A DNA stretch of 64,000 nt from Homarus americanus (GCF_018991925.1 NW_024748849.1:302501-366500); one strand, 5' to 3'; numbered from the stretch's first letter, positions 31,927 to 43,254 are shown. Notes: a model not told the origin generated them from the sequence alone. Program-made: numbers and translations.

Positions 31927-32261
31927 GTTCACATGTCACCGTAACCTAGCTCTCGATGCTGCACACAAGAGGAACGAGAATGACAAGATCGGGGAATAAG
32001 AATGTTGATCAAGGCAGCTTCACTCCTCTGGTGTTCACAACCTCTGGTGCGATAGGCCCAAGTGAAAGATATTTCTATGCAAGACTGACTGCGGCGTTAT
32101 CCAAACTGAAGCAGCAGTCCAGAAGTTACGATGCCCAGAAGTTACGTTCCCCTCAGAGGAACGAGATCTTCGGCCCCAAGCTGACAACGGTTGCAGATAT
32201 TGACTATGGGGCAACAATCGCTGAATGCCGCAGAGATGATACCGCAAGCATTAATGATTAG
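31927..32261 (+). pseudogene. Second copy of the TAG-flanked retroelement ORF, 5' piece
   Basis: It starts at the codons for CHRNLALDAAHKRNENDKI, shared with 5780-5833. After a frameshift it continues NVDQGSFTPLVFTTSGAIGP...FYARLTAALSKLKQQSRSYD, lacks the WMRCRLSFSLLRS block through an internal deletion, and ends KLTTVADIDYGATIAECRRD before a stop at 32259. The zinc ribbon and RHD parts are missing through 5' truncation. The upstream neighbour is directly the (TAG)n tract. Its 3' end lies at 33083-33210. Confidence 0.72.
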
Positions 32262-32570
32262 GATAACTCTAGTAGGATAACTTAGAACGATAACTCTTGA
32301 AGGATAGCTCTAGTAGGATAACTCTAGTAGAATAACTCTAGTAGGATAACTTAGAACGATAACTCTTGAAGGATAACTAGTAGGATAACTCTAGTAGATA
32401 ACTTTAGAAGTATAACTCGAAGGATAACTCTAGTAGGATAACTCTAGAAGGATAACTCTAGTAGGATAACTCTAGTAGGATAACTCTAGAAGGATAACTC
32501 TAGAAGGATAACTCTAGTAGGATAACTCTAGTAGGATAACTCTAGAAGGATAACTCTTAAACAAATATTT
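32262..32570. repeat. 14-bp minisatellite AGGATAACTCTAGT
   Basis: About twenty copies, with AAGG/TAGG alternation and some TTAGAACGATAACTCTTGA units. It lies within sequence that separates the two pieces of the retroelement copy. Confidence 0.93.
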
Positions 32571-32616
32571 TTGTTAAGTTGTGAGACATGACATGTTTAG
32601 TCTGTTTCCTTATGTA

Positions 32617-32764
32617 CAGTCACCAAAAAGTCCTGTCGCGGACCATGATTCAGACTCGTGAACCCGAAGCAGTAGTCCACAGACCATTATTCTGTCCATA
32701 AATGCTGGATTCAAGAGTCTGAATCTCGGGGTCTGGTTCGCGACAGGACTTTCTAAGGTGACTG
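32617..32764. mobile_element. Palindromic Tc1/mariner-like miniature element
   Basis: The 148-bp unit begins CAGTCACCAAAAAGTCCTGT and ends with ...GACTTTCTAAGGTGACTG. The arms pair over about 60 nt each (TCCTGTCGCG with CGCGACAGGA; GATTCAGACTC with GAGTCTGAATC), with a central A/T-rich loop. TA dinucleotides at 32615-32616 and 32765-32766 flank it, as expected of a Tc1/mariner target duplication. No transposase frame, so non-autonomous. Confidence 0.75.
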
Positions 32765-32766
32765 TA

Positions 32767-33082
32767 CAGTATTTTTAGTAGTGAAGTTACAGAGGCATGA
32801 AGTGTGTTGTGTAGCGGTAGGGAACGACTTGTTTGTCTTATAAAAGGCCTGACGCTGCGCAGCGTGTTAGCCCAGGCAGGGCGTGAGCTAGTGGCTTCAA
32901 CACTCTCCCGTTGTAACACCAGGGAAATATGGCAATTAGACATTTATGTATGATTACCTACATATAATTTATTATTTAAAATACTAAGAATGAATTGTAT
33001 TCATCAAGTCTGACCAAATTATAACACTAGAGCGCTACGTGAACAGTCTCTTACCCATAATCGCTGTAAAGGTTGTTACAGT
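32767..33082. other. Non-coding spacer within retroelement copy
   Basis: Anonymous sequence, no repeats. A minus-strand frame of 97 codons (32650-32943) overlaps the palindrome and shows no domain. Confidence 0.4.
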
Positions 33083-33222
33083 AGATCTGCGGCTCAACTA
33101 ACTCAACACAGCTCGGGAAGCAACTTTTATATTAGGATATTTAATTTTAATGCAATAAAATGGCGGCGAAGGTGTGGCTATTAGAGCTGGAGGACATTTC
33201 ATAAATAAAAGTAGTAGTAGTA
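33083..33222 (+). mobile_element. Second copy of the TAG-flanked retroelement, 3' end
   Basis: TAGATCTGCGGCTCAACTAA, then TATTAGGATATTTAAT and AATAAAATGGCGGCGAAGG match 6130-6252 of the first copy. It ends with (GTA)n at 33210-33222. About 820-845 bp of extra sequence separates it from the 5' piece. Confidence 0.75.
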
Positions 33223-33640
33223 ATGTCAAAGATTTTGTAACAGTAGTAGTAATAGGAGTAGATACTCTGTACTAGGATAGGTACTATAATAAAATAGTAG
33301 AGAAGATATAGCTATAAGGGGAGGTTAGAGGCCATCAAAAAGTTTTATTATTATTATTACATACGAGACACGACAGAAGAAATGGTAGCCGGTAACTGCC
33401 TCTAAACTTTACATAAGGATTGATACAAATGAAAACAAGCAAATAACCATTCACAAAACACCAAGACGACAGATAATAAACATAATTATTACTGAGACAT
33501 AATGAGAGAAGTGAGAGAGAACAAATGGTAGTCGGCAACTCCGGTGAGGTTTTTAAGCAGTGTTGCCACAACCTGTTGATTCTCTTGTGTTTTATTTCTG
33601 TATTCCAACTCCTGCTGCCGTCTTCTGGACCCCTGGCACC
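33223..33640. other. AT-rich non-coding sequence
   Basis: Degenerate TAGTAG words at 33240-33260, ATTATT at 33345-33358; otherwise anonymous. Confidence 0.45.
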
Positions 33641-33654
33641 CCTCCCTTCACCCA

Positions 33655-34130
33655 CTGACCCTTCCTTCACCCCAGGCACCCTCCCCTTCACCCCTGGCAC
33701 CCTCCCTTCACCCCTGACACCCTCCCCTTCACCCCACTGGCACCCTCCCCTACCCCCCTGGCACCCTCCCTTCACCCTGGCACCCTCCTTCACCCCCTGG
33801 CACCCTCCTTCACCCCACTGGCACCCTCCCTTCACCCCCTGGCACCCCTCCTTCACCCCGGCACCCTCCTTCACCCCTGACACCCTCCCTTCACCCCTTG
33901 ACACCCTCCCCTTCACCCCCTGACACCCTCCTTCACCCCCTGGCACCCTCCCTTCACCCGGCCACCCTCCCTTCACCCCCTGACACCTCCTTCACCCCCA
34001 GGCACCCTCCCTTCACCCCCTGGCACCCTCCTTCACCCCCTGACACCCCTCCCTTCCACCCCCCAGGCACCCTCCCTTCACCCCACAGGCACCCTCCCTT
34101 TCACCCCTTGACACGCTCCCTTTGGCACCA
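33655..34130. repeat. 21-bp minisatellite CACCCTCCCTTCACCCCCTGG
   Basis: About twenty-three units with TGG/TGA variation and frequent single-base C indels, so all three frames are partly open. Strong pyrimidine bias on the + strand. Confidence 0.95.
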
Positions 34131-34154
34131 TTCTTGCCCTATCACTCACTCATC

Positions 34155-34532
34155 AACCACACACACACACTCCTCATCACCCACACACTCCTCATCACCC
34201 ACACACTCCTCATCACCCACACACTCACTCATCACCCACACACTCACTCATCACCCACACACTCACTCATCACCCACACACTCCTCATCACCCACACACT
34301 CCTCATCACCCACACACCTCACTCATCACCCACACACTCACTCATCACCCACACACTCACTCATCACCCACACACTCACTCATCACCCACACCTCCTCAT
34401 CACCCACACACCTCACTCATCACCCACACACTCACTCATCACCCACACACTCACTCATCACCCACACACTCACTCATCACCCACACACTCACTCATCACC
34501 CACACACTCACTCATCACCCACACACTCACTG
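34155..34532. repeat. 19-bp minisatellite ACACACTCACTCATCACCC
   Basis: About twenty units (starts 34331, 34350), some shortened to 15 bp (ACACACTCCTCATCACCC). Ser/Thr/His/Pro frames of 177 and 211 residues are artefacts. Confidence 0.95.
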
Positions 34533-35130
34533 ATCAAGACAAAATATCACCAAATACAATCTAATGATGACGTCAGCATTAAAATGGCAATGACTCCACT
34601 CTGTCAGTTAGCAGTCAGTCGGTTAGAACAATTGTTTCAACCAGTCAGCAGTTAGTTGAGCGGGTCACTCGGTACACCACTGACAGATGGTTTGTTGTCT
34701 GTCAAGGAAAAGATCGCCAATACACCCGACAGATACACCCAGTAATGTCACTCTCAACACCACTTGCTTACACCCCCAGGCTCACGTGTCCTTCAGCCTG
34801 CGTTCTTGTAAACAATAACAAAACAAATCCGGATTCATATATAAACGTAAGAGAGAATCCACCTCGTCTCTACTTGTTTGTTTACATTTTTCTCGGTAAC
34901 ACTGTCGGGTTGACGGAGAATAACGACAGAAGATGTGTGGGTACTGTGGGTGTTGTGTGGGCGTGGTGCCTCCCCGCCCGTGTCAGCCAGAGACGCCCAC
35001 GCCCACGGACGCCTTGCCACCCGCCCGCCAAATCGATTGATTGATTCCGTGATCCCCGTCTGTGATTGACCGCCGGGTCCAGGACCTGCCGCGCCCTTCA
35101 TTACTACCGCCTGCCGCAACCTTCCTCCCT
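34533..35130. other. Non-coding, partly CpG-rich
   Basis: Positions 34930-35110 are GC-rich with GCCCACGCCCACGGACG words. No supported gene. Confidence 0.4.
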
Positions 35131-35275
35131 CCCTCTCCCTGCCTTCTGACAAGACTTCCTCCCTGCCAGCTCGACTGTCTCCCTGCTTTCCTCCCTGTCA
35201 GACTGTCTTCCTGCTTTCCTCCCTGTCAGACTGTCTCCCTGCCGCCCTCCCTGTCACTGCCCCTCCCTACCTGTC
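35131..35275. repeat. CTCCCTGTCAGACTGTCT tandem repeat
   Basis: Imperfect 28-bp units (TTTCCTCCCTGTCAGACTGT...CTTCCTGC), about four copies, at 35160-35240, with CCCTGCC-type sequence around them. Confidence 0.8.
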
Positions 35276-36340
35276 CCTGCGGCCCTCTCAGTGAGGTACG
35301 AGGACTGAAGTAAACAAGGGGAAGATGATAGGGGAGACAAGGAAGGTAGTGAGTGAAAACTAGGCAGAGAGAGAGGAGCCCCCCTCCCACAGGATACGGT
35401 AATAGGCGTCACAGAAGATCCTCCACCCCTTAATATGACATAGAAGGGGAGGGTGAGGTACTAAGGTTTGGTAAAGGTAGATTAAAGAGGAAGATCATTT
35501 AAGACCGTCAGTGGTAGAGGCGGGGCCTGGAGGACAGCGGCTCAACACATCCCACTAACGACACACATTCCTGTCCTGCAGGCGTCAACCAGCACTTGGC
35601 GTGTCCATCCTGGGGGGGAGGGTCCTCTCTTCCTACCCATCACAGCTCTGACCCAAAATCATCCTCCCGGGTGATAACGTGATCAATCTCGTTGTTACTG
35701 CCGGCCTCCCCACCACACGCCACTACCACCACCACTTCACCGTGTGGTGGTTATGCTTGACGCTACTACAACACACACGCTCTAGAACAGGTAACCAGGT
35801 GGCAGGGTAGAGAGACAGGGGTGGTAGGGGTACAGAGAGTAAGAGGCAGGGTGAGTAGCGAGAGTGAACGGTAGGAGAAGGAGAGACAAACACACACGGG
35901 GAGGGGCGACGTGGGAGTGAGGGGAGGCAGGGCAGAGTGAGCGGAGCAGCATTACCTGCAGCAAAGGGTGGGGGCAGGGATGGGAGCGGCAGCGGCAGGA
36001 GAAAGTAGGCAGGTGTCCCCTCCTGGCCGCTGCCGCCTCGCTGCACCAAGGTTTTATGGATCGTGATGAGCGGCACCAGGGGGAGGGGTGAGGGGGACAC
36101 GCCAGAGGGAGGTGGAGGAGGAAGAGAAGGGTAAAGGGTAAGGGAAGGGAAGGTAAAGGAAGGGAAGATGAAAAAGAATAAAAATTTACCTGGAAATTAT
36201 TACAAATCAGTTTTCTTCCTCCTCTTGTTCTTCTTTCCTTTTCTTCCACCACCACTTCTTCCCGGGAAGCAGGAGGAGGAAGAGCACGGGAGCAAGACTA
36301 AAGACCAGGGATAACGAAGACACACAGCAGAACTGAGAGA
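35276..36340. other. Non-coding GC/purine-rich sequence
   Basis: Contains GGTAGGGGTAC and GGGAAGG purine-rich words (35800-36180). Minus-strand frames of 125 and 157 residues are Pro/Leu/Ser-rich low complexity. A donor-like TGCAG/GTAATG on the minus strand (around 35953) is insufficient for an exon call. Confidence 0.4.
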
Positions 36341-36349
36341 GTGAGTGAG

Positions 36350-37215
36350 AGGGATTGGTGGACAAGCAAAAGTGGGAGGGAGAGAGGGGCAGCCAGCAGG
36401 TGTGGGGAGGGAAGAGGGGCGGTCAGCAGGAGTGGGAGGGAAGAGGGCGGTCCAAGCGTGGGAGAGAGAGAGGGGGCATCAGGTAGGAGGGGAGAGAGGG
36501 GGAGGCAGGAGGGGAAGGGGGCAGCCAGCAGGTGTAGGAGGGAGGGAGGGAGGGAGGGAGAGGGGCAGCCGGGGAGGGGGAGAGGGGCAGCCGGGAGGGA
36601 GAGGGCAGCCGGGAGGGGGAGAGGGGCAGCCAGCAGGTGTAGGAGGGAGGGAGGGCAGCCGGGGAGGGGGGAGAGGGCAGCCAGCAGGTGTAGGAGGGAG
36701 GGAGGGGGGAGGGGCAGCCGGGGAGGGGGAGAGGGGCAGCCAGCAGGTGTAGGAGGGAGGGAGGGGGAGGGGGCAGCCAGCAGGTGTAGGAGGAGGGGAG
36801 AGGGGAGAGGGGCAGCCGGGAGGGGGAGGGGGCAGCCGGGGGGGGAGAGGGGCAGCCGGGAGGTGTAGGAGGGAGGGAGGGAGAGGGGCAGCCAGGAGGG
36901 GAGAGGGGCAGCCGGGGAGGGAGAGGGCAGCCAGCAGGTGTAGGAGGGAGGGAGGGGGCAGCCGGGAGGGAGAGGGGCAGCCAGCAGGTGTAGGAGGAGG
37001 GAGGGAGAGGGGCAGCCGGGGAGGGAGGGGCAGCCGGGAGGGGGAGAGGGGCAGCCAGCAGGTGTGAGAGGGAGGGAGAGGGGCAGCCAGCAGGTGTAGG
37101 AGGAGGGGAAGGGGAAGAGGGGCAGCGAGCAGGTGTGGTAGGGGCAGCCAGCAGGTGTGGGAGGGGGCAGCCAGCAGGTGTGGGAGGAGGGCAGCCAGCA
37201 GGTGTGGGAGGGGGA
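36350..37215. repeat. Purine-rich GGGCAGCC(AGCAGGTGTAGGAGGG) array
   Basis: Two interleaved modules, GGGCAGCCGGGAGGGGGAGA and CAGCCAGCAGGTGTAGGAGG, occur in variable order for 860 bp. The + strand is largely purine with CAGC interruptions. Frames of 135-280 residues on both strands (Gly/Arg/Glu; Pro/Leu/Ala) are artefacts. Confidence 0.93.
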
Positions 37216-37344
37216 TAATAAGTGAGATCATCAAACTTTTATTTCCCACACATGTTTTACTCAGACAGTGGGAACCCTCAGGTGTGGCGGCCTGCAGGTG
37301 TGGCGGTGTGGTAGACAGCAAGTGCAGCGACGTACAGATTACGA

Positions 37345-38100
37345 CTGAACATGGTCTAGTACAGTGGCAGGGTGCTAACAGGGTCTGGTAGACAGTGGCA
37401 GGGTGCTAACAGGTCTGGTAGACAGTGGCAGGGTGCTAACAGGGTCTGGTAGACAGTGGCAGGGTGCTAACAGGGTCTGGTAGACAGTGGCAGGGTGCTA
37501 ACAGGGTCTGGTAGACAGTGGCAGGGTGCTAACAGGGTCTGGTAGACAGTGGCAGGTGCTAACACGGTCTGGTAGACAGTGGCAGGGTGCTAACAGGGTC
37601 TGGTAGACAGTGGCAGGGTGCTAAGGGTCTGGTGGACAGTGGCAGGGTGCTAACAGGGTCTGTGGAGCAGTGGCAGGGTGCTAACAGGGTCTGGTAGACA
37701 GTGGCAGGGTGCTAACAGGGTCTGGTAGACAGTGGCAGGGTGCTAACAGGGTCTGGTACACAGTGGCAGGGTGCTAACAGGGTCTGGTAGACAGTGGCAG
37801 GGTGCTAACAGGGTCTGGTAGACAGTGGCAGGGTGCTAACAGGGTCTGTAGACAGTGGCAGGGTGCTAACAGGGTCTGGTAGCAGTGGCAGAGTGCTAAC
37901 ACGGTCTGGTAGACAGTGGCAGGGTACTGACAGGGTCTGGTAGACAGTGGCAGGGTGCTAACAGGGTCTGGTAGACAGTGGCAGGGTGCTAACAGGGTCT
38001 GGTACAGTGGCAGGGTGCTAACAGGGTCTGGTACAGTGGCAGGGTGCTAACAGGGTCTGGTACAGTGGCAGGGTGCTAACAGGGTCTGGTACAGTGGCAG
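37345..38100. repeat. 31-bp minisatellite GGTCTGGTAGACAGTGGCAG
   Basis: About twenty-four units (GGTGCTAACAG completes the unit). Most are identical. Point changes and one-base losses appear near 37550, 37620-37670 and 37850-37930. The last units lose the AGAC and shorten to 27 bp (GGTCTGGTACAGTGGCAG). Confidence 0.95.
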
Positions 38101-38199
38101 AGGTCTGGCACAAGACGAGCAGGGAGGGGTGGGGGACCAGGGCCAGAACAGGTCGGGCGGTGCAGGAGAAGCGGGCGAATGTCACGGTGTTAGTGCTTG

Positions 38200-38690
38200 A
38201 CCTGCCACCACTACCTGCCACCACCACCTCTGCCACCACTACCTGCCACCACTTCCTGCCACCACCACCTCTGCCAACACCATCTCTGCCACCACCACTT
38301 CCGCCAACACCATCTCTGCCACCACTACCTGCCACCACACTCTGCCAACACCATCTCTGCCACCACTACCTGTCACCACTATCCCTGCCAACATCTCTGC
38401 CACCACTACCTGTCACCACTATCCCTGTCACCACTATCCTGCCAACACATCTCTGCCACCACTACCTGTCACCACTATCCCTGTCACCACTATCCTGCCA
38501 ACACCATCTCTGCCACCACTACCTGTCACCACTATCCCTGTCACCACTTTTGTATCCGCCAACACCATCTGCCACCATCTGTCCCACTATCCCTGTCACC
38601 ACTATCCCTGCCTCCCATCTCTGCCACCACTATCTCTGCCACCACCACCTCTGCCACCACTACCTGCCACCACTACCACTACTACATTTG
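38200..38690. repeat. CTGCCACCACTACCTGCCACC array
   Basis: Units of 12-24 bp mixing CTGCCACCAC, CTGCCAACACCATCT and CTGTCACCACTATCC. Larger blocks (about 57 bp with CTATCCCTGTCACCACTATC) recur around 38410 and 38470. Non-coding. Confidence 0.92.
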
Positions 38691-38794
38691 CCCTCACACA
38701 CACACACACACACACTACAGACAGCTGGGCAGGTAACAGGTGGTGTTACAGGGAGACGTGACACACCATCACCAGGGTGTAGTAGTAGTACCAT

Positions 38795-39222
38795 TGGTTG
38801 TAGTACTGGTGGTGGTGGTGATGGCTGGTGGTGATGGGTGGTGATGGTGGGTGGTGGTGGTGATGGTGGGTGGTGGTGGTGATGGTGGTGGTGGTGGTGA
38901 TGGTGGGTGATGGTGGTGGGTGGTGGGTGGTGGTGGTGATGGTGGTGGTGGTGATGGCTGGTGGTGATGGGTGGTGATGGTGGGTGGTGGTGGGTGGTGA
39001 TGGTGAGTGGTGGTGGTGATGGTGGGTGGTGGTGGTGATGGTGGGTGATGGTGGTGGGTGGTGATGATGGTGGGGTGATGGTGGGTGATGATGGTGGGTG
39101 ATGGTGGGTGGTGGTGGATGGTGGTGGTGGGTGGTGGTGGTGATGGTGGGTGATGGTGGTGGGTGATGGTGATGGGTGATGGTGATGGGTGGTGGTGGAT
39201 GGTGGTGGTGGTGGTGGTGGGT
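38795..39222. repeat. GGTGGTGATGGTGGGTGGT tract
   Basis: GGT/GAT/GGGT trinucleotide-type repeat with strong G bias. An about 120-bp block (GATGGCTGGTGGTGATGGGT start) appears at 38820 and again at 38940. Confidence 0.94.
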
Positions 39223-39910
39223 TCAACAGTACGCCTGTTCACCTCTTCTCAGGGGAAGACTGAGCGTCGGGTGAACTGTATCGGGAAAGGGGGTGCCTCC
39301 ATAACTGACACCAGGAGGAAGTCGAGGTGAATTTTGTACTTTTTTCTCTCTCTCTCTGATTATGTGTGTTGCTACCGCATCTGGTGCAGGTGTAGGTGCT
39401 GACGGGGAACAGGTGTTGAAGGAGACAGATGTGCCTACGTACAAATCTGAGCAATAGGAATGTATTGCATGTGTGTGTGTTGGGGGTCGTTGTTACGTGG
39501 CGATTAAGGCATAAGGACAGATGTGTGAGGAACGTGTTACGGTTGCTGCAGGTATAAAGTCAGGTATGGGGACAGGTGTAGTTGAACAGGTGTAGAGAGA
39601 AATGTATTAAGGATATAGGCAGGTGTCAAGATCACGTCTACAGGTGCGTAAGGCTGTAGGTGTGGCGATATAGTTGTGGAGTTTCAGTTGTAGCCTTGAA
39701 TTCAGGTGTATAGAGGAACAGTATGCCAAGGGTAAACTGACACACACGCCACAGGCCCTAACTAGCCTCTTGTCTGCCCCTAACTACAACCCTAGATGCT
39801 AATTGGGACCTTATCTTGGTAATTACACATAGTTAGGTCATGGGTGGTGAGTAGTTACCGAGGGGAATGGTTGAACAATGGTCTTGGGTGACAATAGCAG
39901 GGTTATTGAC

Positions 39911-39964
<54 letters not shown>

Positions 39965-40026
39965 ATCCCCACTACACACGTGACCTTGACCGTACACCAA
40001 CAGTAACCAAAATTTATTGAAGTACT

Positions 40027-40074
<48 letters not shown>

Positions 40075-40259
40075 CTGACTCTGTCACTGTGGTTAAAAGT
40101 ATGACAACCAAAATACATTACTTCAATTCAACCAAATGTGATACAGTCAACCCAACATTATTTAACCAAACCAAACCAACATCAGTTCAGTCTAGCACAA
40201 CCAGCTAACCTTACTTTAGCTCTACCCAACCCAATTAGCTCTACCCAAAAGTCAACCCA
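39223..40259. other. Non-coding with two microsatellites
   Basis: Holds (GA)n at 39914-39962 and (CA)n at 40029-40071. AAGGTGTAG/ACAGGTG words recur at 39550-39720. No supported gene. Confidence 0.55.
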
Positions 40260-40267
40260 CCACAATG

Positions 40268-40434
40268 CAATCAACCACAACAAGCTACCCCACCTCCTCC
40301 ATCCCAGCTCACCCCAACCTGACGTTCCCACCAAGCTACCCCACCTCATCCATCCCAGCTCACCCCAACCTGACGTTCCCACCAAGCTACCCCACCTCAT
40401 CCATCCCAGCTCACCCCAACCTGACGTTCCCACA
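40268..40434. repeat. 51-bp tandem repeat, three copies
   Basis: CCAAGCTACCCCACCTCATC...CAACCTGACGTTCCCA repeats with starts of GACGTTCCC at 40321, 40372 and 40423. As 51 is divisible by three, a + frame stays open as a 17-residue repeat (SYPTSSIPAHPNLTFPP). No coding evidence beyond that. Confidence 0.93.
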
Positions 40435-40985
40435 TCTGAAGTACAGACTACACGTTCATCTGGTGAGCACGTGAGGGTGGAGGGGCCACCCGCTCTAAGA
40501 CCACTCGTTCTCATAAAGTGAACGTAGGATCCTCACCACACGTTCTCCTAAACCTAAAGTGAACGTGGAGCGAGAACCACACGTTCAGTCCCCAGTTCAC
40601 CTGCAGCCCCAGAAACGCTGCGTCATCCCCATCGTCCTGGGTACACCCTGGGACCACACTAGGCTTGAGCACTGTGGGCGTGGGCCTAGGTTTGTACAGC
40701 ATGTGTAAGTGACTGTGGGTGCATGAGTGGGCATGGTTATGAGAGAGAGCGAAAGTGGACGCGGGTGTGTTACTAAACGTGACTGAGGGTGTGGATAAGA
40801 ACATACGTGTACTGCTGGGTGTGTGTGTGTGACCATCGCCCTGGACGTGAGGTTGGGCGTAGTCAGTAGCATGGAGACGGGCGCCGACGTGGGCGTGGGT
40901 GGAGGGAGGTAGACCCTTAGGCGGAGGAGGGGGTGGAGGTGGACAGTGACTCAGAAATGATAAGATATCAACGGTAAGTGGGAGA
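40435..40985. other. Non-coding unique sequence
   Basis: AACGTG-type words (GTGAACGTAGGAT, GTGAACGTGGAGC) repeat at 40518-40575. Otherwise anonymous. Confidence 0.4.
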
Positions 40986-40989
40986 GATG

Positions 40990-41140
40990 AGGTGGGAGGG
41001 GGTGAGGGAGAGATGAGGTGGGAGGGGGTGAGGGAGAGATGAGGTGGGAGGGGGGTGAGGGAGAGATGAGGTGAGGGGGGGAGGGAGAGATGAGGTGGGG
41101 GGGGTGAGGGAGAGATGAGGGGGGGTGAGGGAGGGTGCAG
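40990..41140. repeat. GAGATGAGGTGGGAGGGGGTGA array
   Basis: Five to six imperfect units of 24-28 bp, strongly purine-rich on the + strand. Confidence 0.9.
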
Positions 41141-42790
41141 GTAGTGGGGGGTCATTTCTGGCTCAGGTTCGCGCTTTAATTTCTCCCTTACTTGATGATG
41201 AGAGATCGTATGTAAGTTACCACACGACGATGGTTCCTCCACCGATTCACTAACAGATGAAAGAAGAATATCTCATATAATGTGTTTACGGAAAAGTCTC
41301 GTTGACAGGTTGACGTCATTATTATATGACCATTTCAGAATCCACCTCAAGAGTCGCAGTTTCCCGGTAAGTGGTCCAGGTAACTGTGTTCTCTCTGCTA
41401 CACTTAAGAGGAGTTGTGTAACGCGGGAACCTTTGAGACACCATCGTCACCATGTGTCACCTCTTCTCCAGCTAAGGGTATTTTTTTTTAACGTGAGAAC
41501 CTTTGACTTGGTGAGCAGGAAGTAGAGAGAAGGTGGAGGAGGACCTTGAAGGGCCACCGGAGTCCTCAAGGAACACCCCTCATCTCCTTGAGACTCGAGG
41601 AGAAGCTAGAGAGGACCTTGATCTTGGGGAGGTGGAGGCTGGGGTGGTGGGAGGCACTTGTGGAACATTCGAAGTCCTGAATGACGATCCCTAACTGTTG
41701 GGGACTCGAGGAAGACTTTGAGAGGTGGCAGGTCGAGGCTTGATGAAGACGGGGAGGAGGAGGAGGGACCTTGGTCTCCGAGGGGGCCGAGTATGTGTGG
41801 CTGCTGTCGTCTTCAAGGAACGACCCTGGACCTGTGGGGACTCGGGGCAGTGCTGGGGAGGTGCAAGGGAGGGGGCTGGTGGCGGTAATGGGGAGCGGCA
41901 GCGACGGAGGCACTAACACCGTGATGACACTCACCCTTGTCCCTGCCTCCCTTCCCCCACGTTGCCGCACCTCACCCAGCCTGGTGCCGTGCCTCACTAA
42001 CACGGTCACCAATACGAGTGAATAAAAGATGACCACTAGAGCAGTCACCACTAAGATCACTGTAAGGTCAACATGCCAGGTCACTTATTATCACCAAGAC
42101 CATCCTCAATAGGGTTAATAAGATCACCAGCGATTCATAAAGACGGTAACCAAGTTGATCACCATGACGCGCGGCCATGAAGAGGGACACAACAGCGGAC
42201 TGGGGAGGAGGAGCTCACTAACACGAACATGGGTGTGAGCACAGCAGCAGCACAGCACAAGCCGCCACAAAAACACTAACAGCAATAACAGCAGTTCGAA
42301 GGCGCAGTAATACATGAAGCGTCAATAGTAACTAACACCGACAAGACAATGTACAAGAAGTAGCAGCAACGATAAAAATAATACATAACACAAGACAGAA
42401 ACAGCCCGTGGAACAGCAGCAAGGAGCAGCAACAACAGCAGCAAGGAGCAGCAACAACATGTGTAGGAAAGCAAGCTGGCTGGCAGGAAGGAGGGAGGGA
42501 GGGTGGGACGGGTGGTGCGGGAGTGGAGGGGGGGAGAGGGAGTGGTTTGGCCAGTAGGGGCTAGTAGTAGGTTAGGGAGAGGCGGGAGGGAGGGACGACC
42601 AGGCAGGCAGGCGGGTAGTCACGTGCCGCCACCACCACCAATACCATCGTCGTCGCCGCTACCACCACCAAACCGTAACACATTCCTCCCTCCCTCACAC
42701 ACTTCTACGGCTACCAACACCATCTTGTGTAACGCCCCACTAACTATCATGACTTTTACCATCAAAAACTATACTAACTTAAAGTGATTG

Positions 42791-42841
<51 letters not shown>

Positions 42842-43240
42842 TGGACATAGGATGGGAGTACCGTCATGACAGGGTGGTGATCCATAACAAGAAGAACAAA
42901 TCACCCTCTCCCTCACCAGACAGGATTACTTCAGCGGTCACCCTCGCCTGTAGTAACAGGAGCCAAGAGCGCTGTGCCTCACTCATGGTACAGCCAACAC
43001 GGTTATCTACCATCTTACAGCGTCGCAACGTCACACAAGCACAGCACGAGCAGCACACGCACACAGCAGCTGGCGGAGCGCGCGGCCTCGCCACCCAAAA
43101 TGCGTAATTAACTCTGGACTGCCCAAGAATTCCTCCTCCTTCTCCTCCTCTTCTTCTTTTCCTCGGGGCGCCCTGCCTATCGACCGCCGCCCTAACGTTG
43201 TCCAGCTGTGCTTACCACTACCCTGTTACTACGGCCACAA
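41141..43240. other. Non-coding; degenerate repeats and (AAT)n
   Basis: A low-copy GACTCGAGGA...TTGAGAGG repeat lies at 41585-41860, GATCACC words at 42000-42170, AGCAGCAACAACAGCAGC at 42395-42460, and (AAT)n at 42788-42840 whose frame reads as poly-Asn. A minus-strand frame of 172 codons (41566-42084) begins with a hydrophobic stretch but lies on the degenerate repeat; see findings. Confidence 0.4.
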
Positions 43241-43254
43241 TGACCCTTGGACCC

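Noticed and set aside
32650..32943. 97-codon minus-strand frame
   Set aside because: It overlaps the palindromic Tc1/mariner-like element and continues into anonymous sequence. No conserved domain.
36345..37321. Open frames of 135-280 residues (Gly/Arg/Glu and Pro/Leu/Ala rich)
   Set aside because: Purine-rich minisatellite read in both directions. The resemblance to RGG-type or Pro-rich proteins is compositional only.
42784..43107. Frame starting with a poly-Asn tract
   Set aside because: The Asn run is an (AAT)n microsatellite, and the rest has no homology or domain that I recognise.
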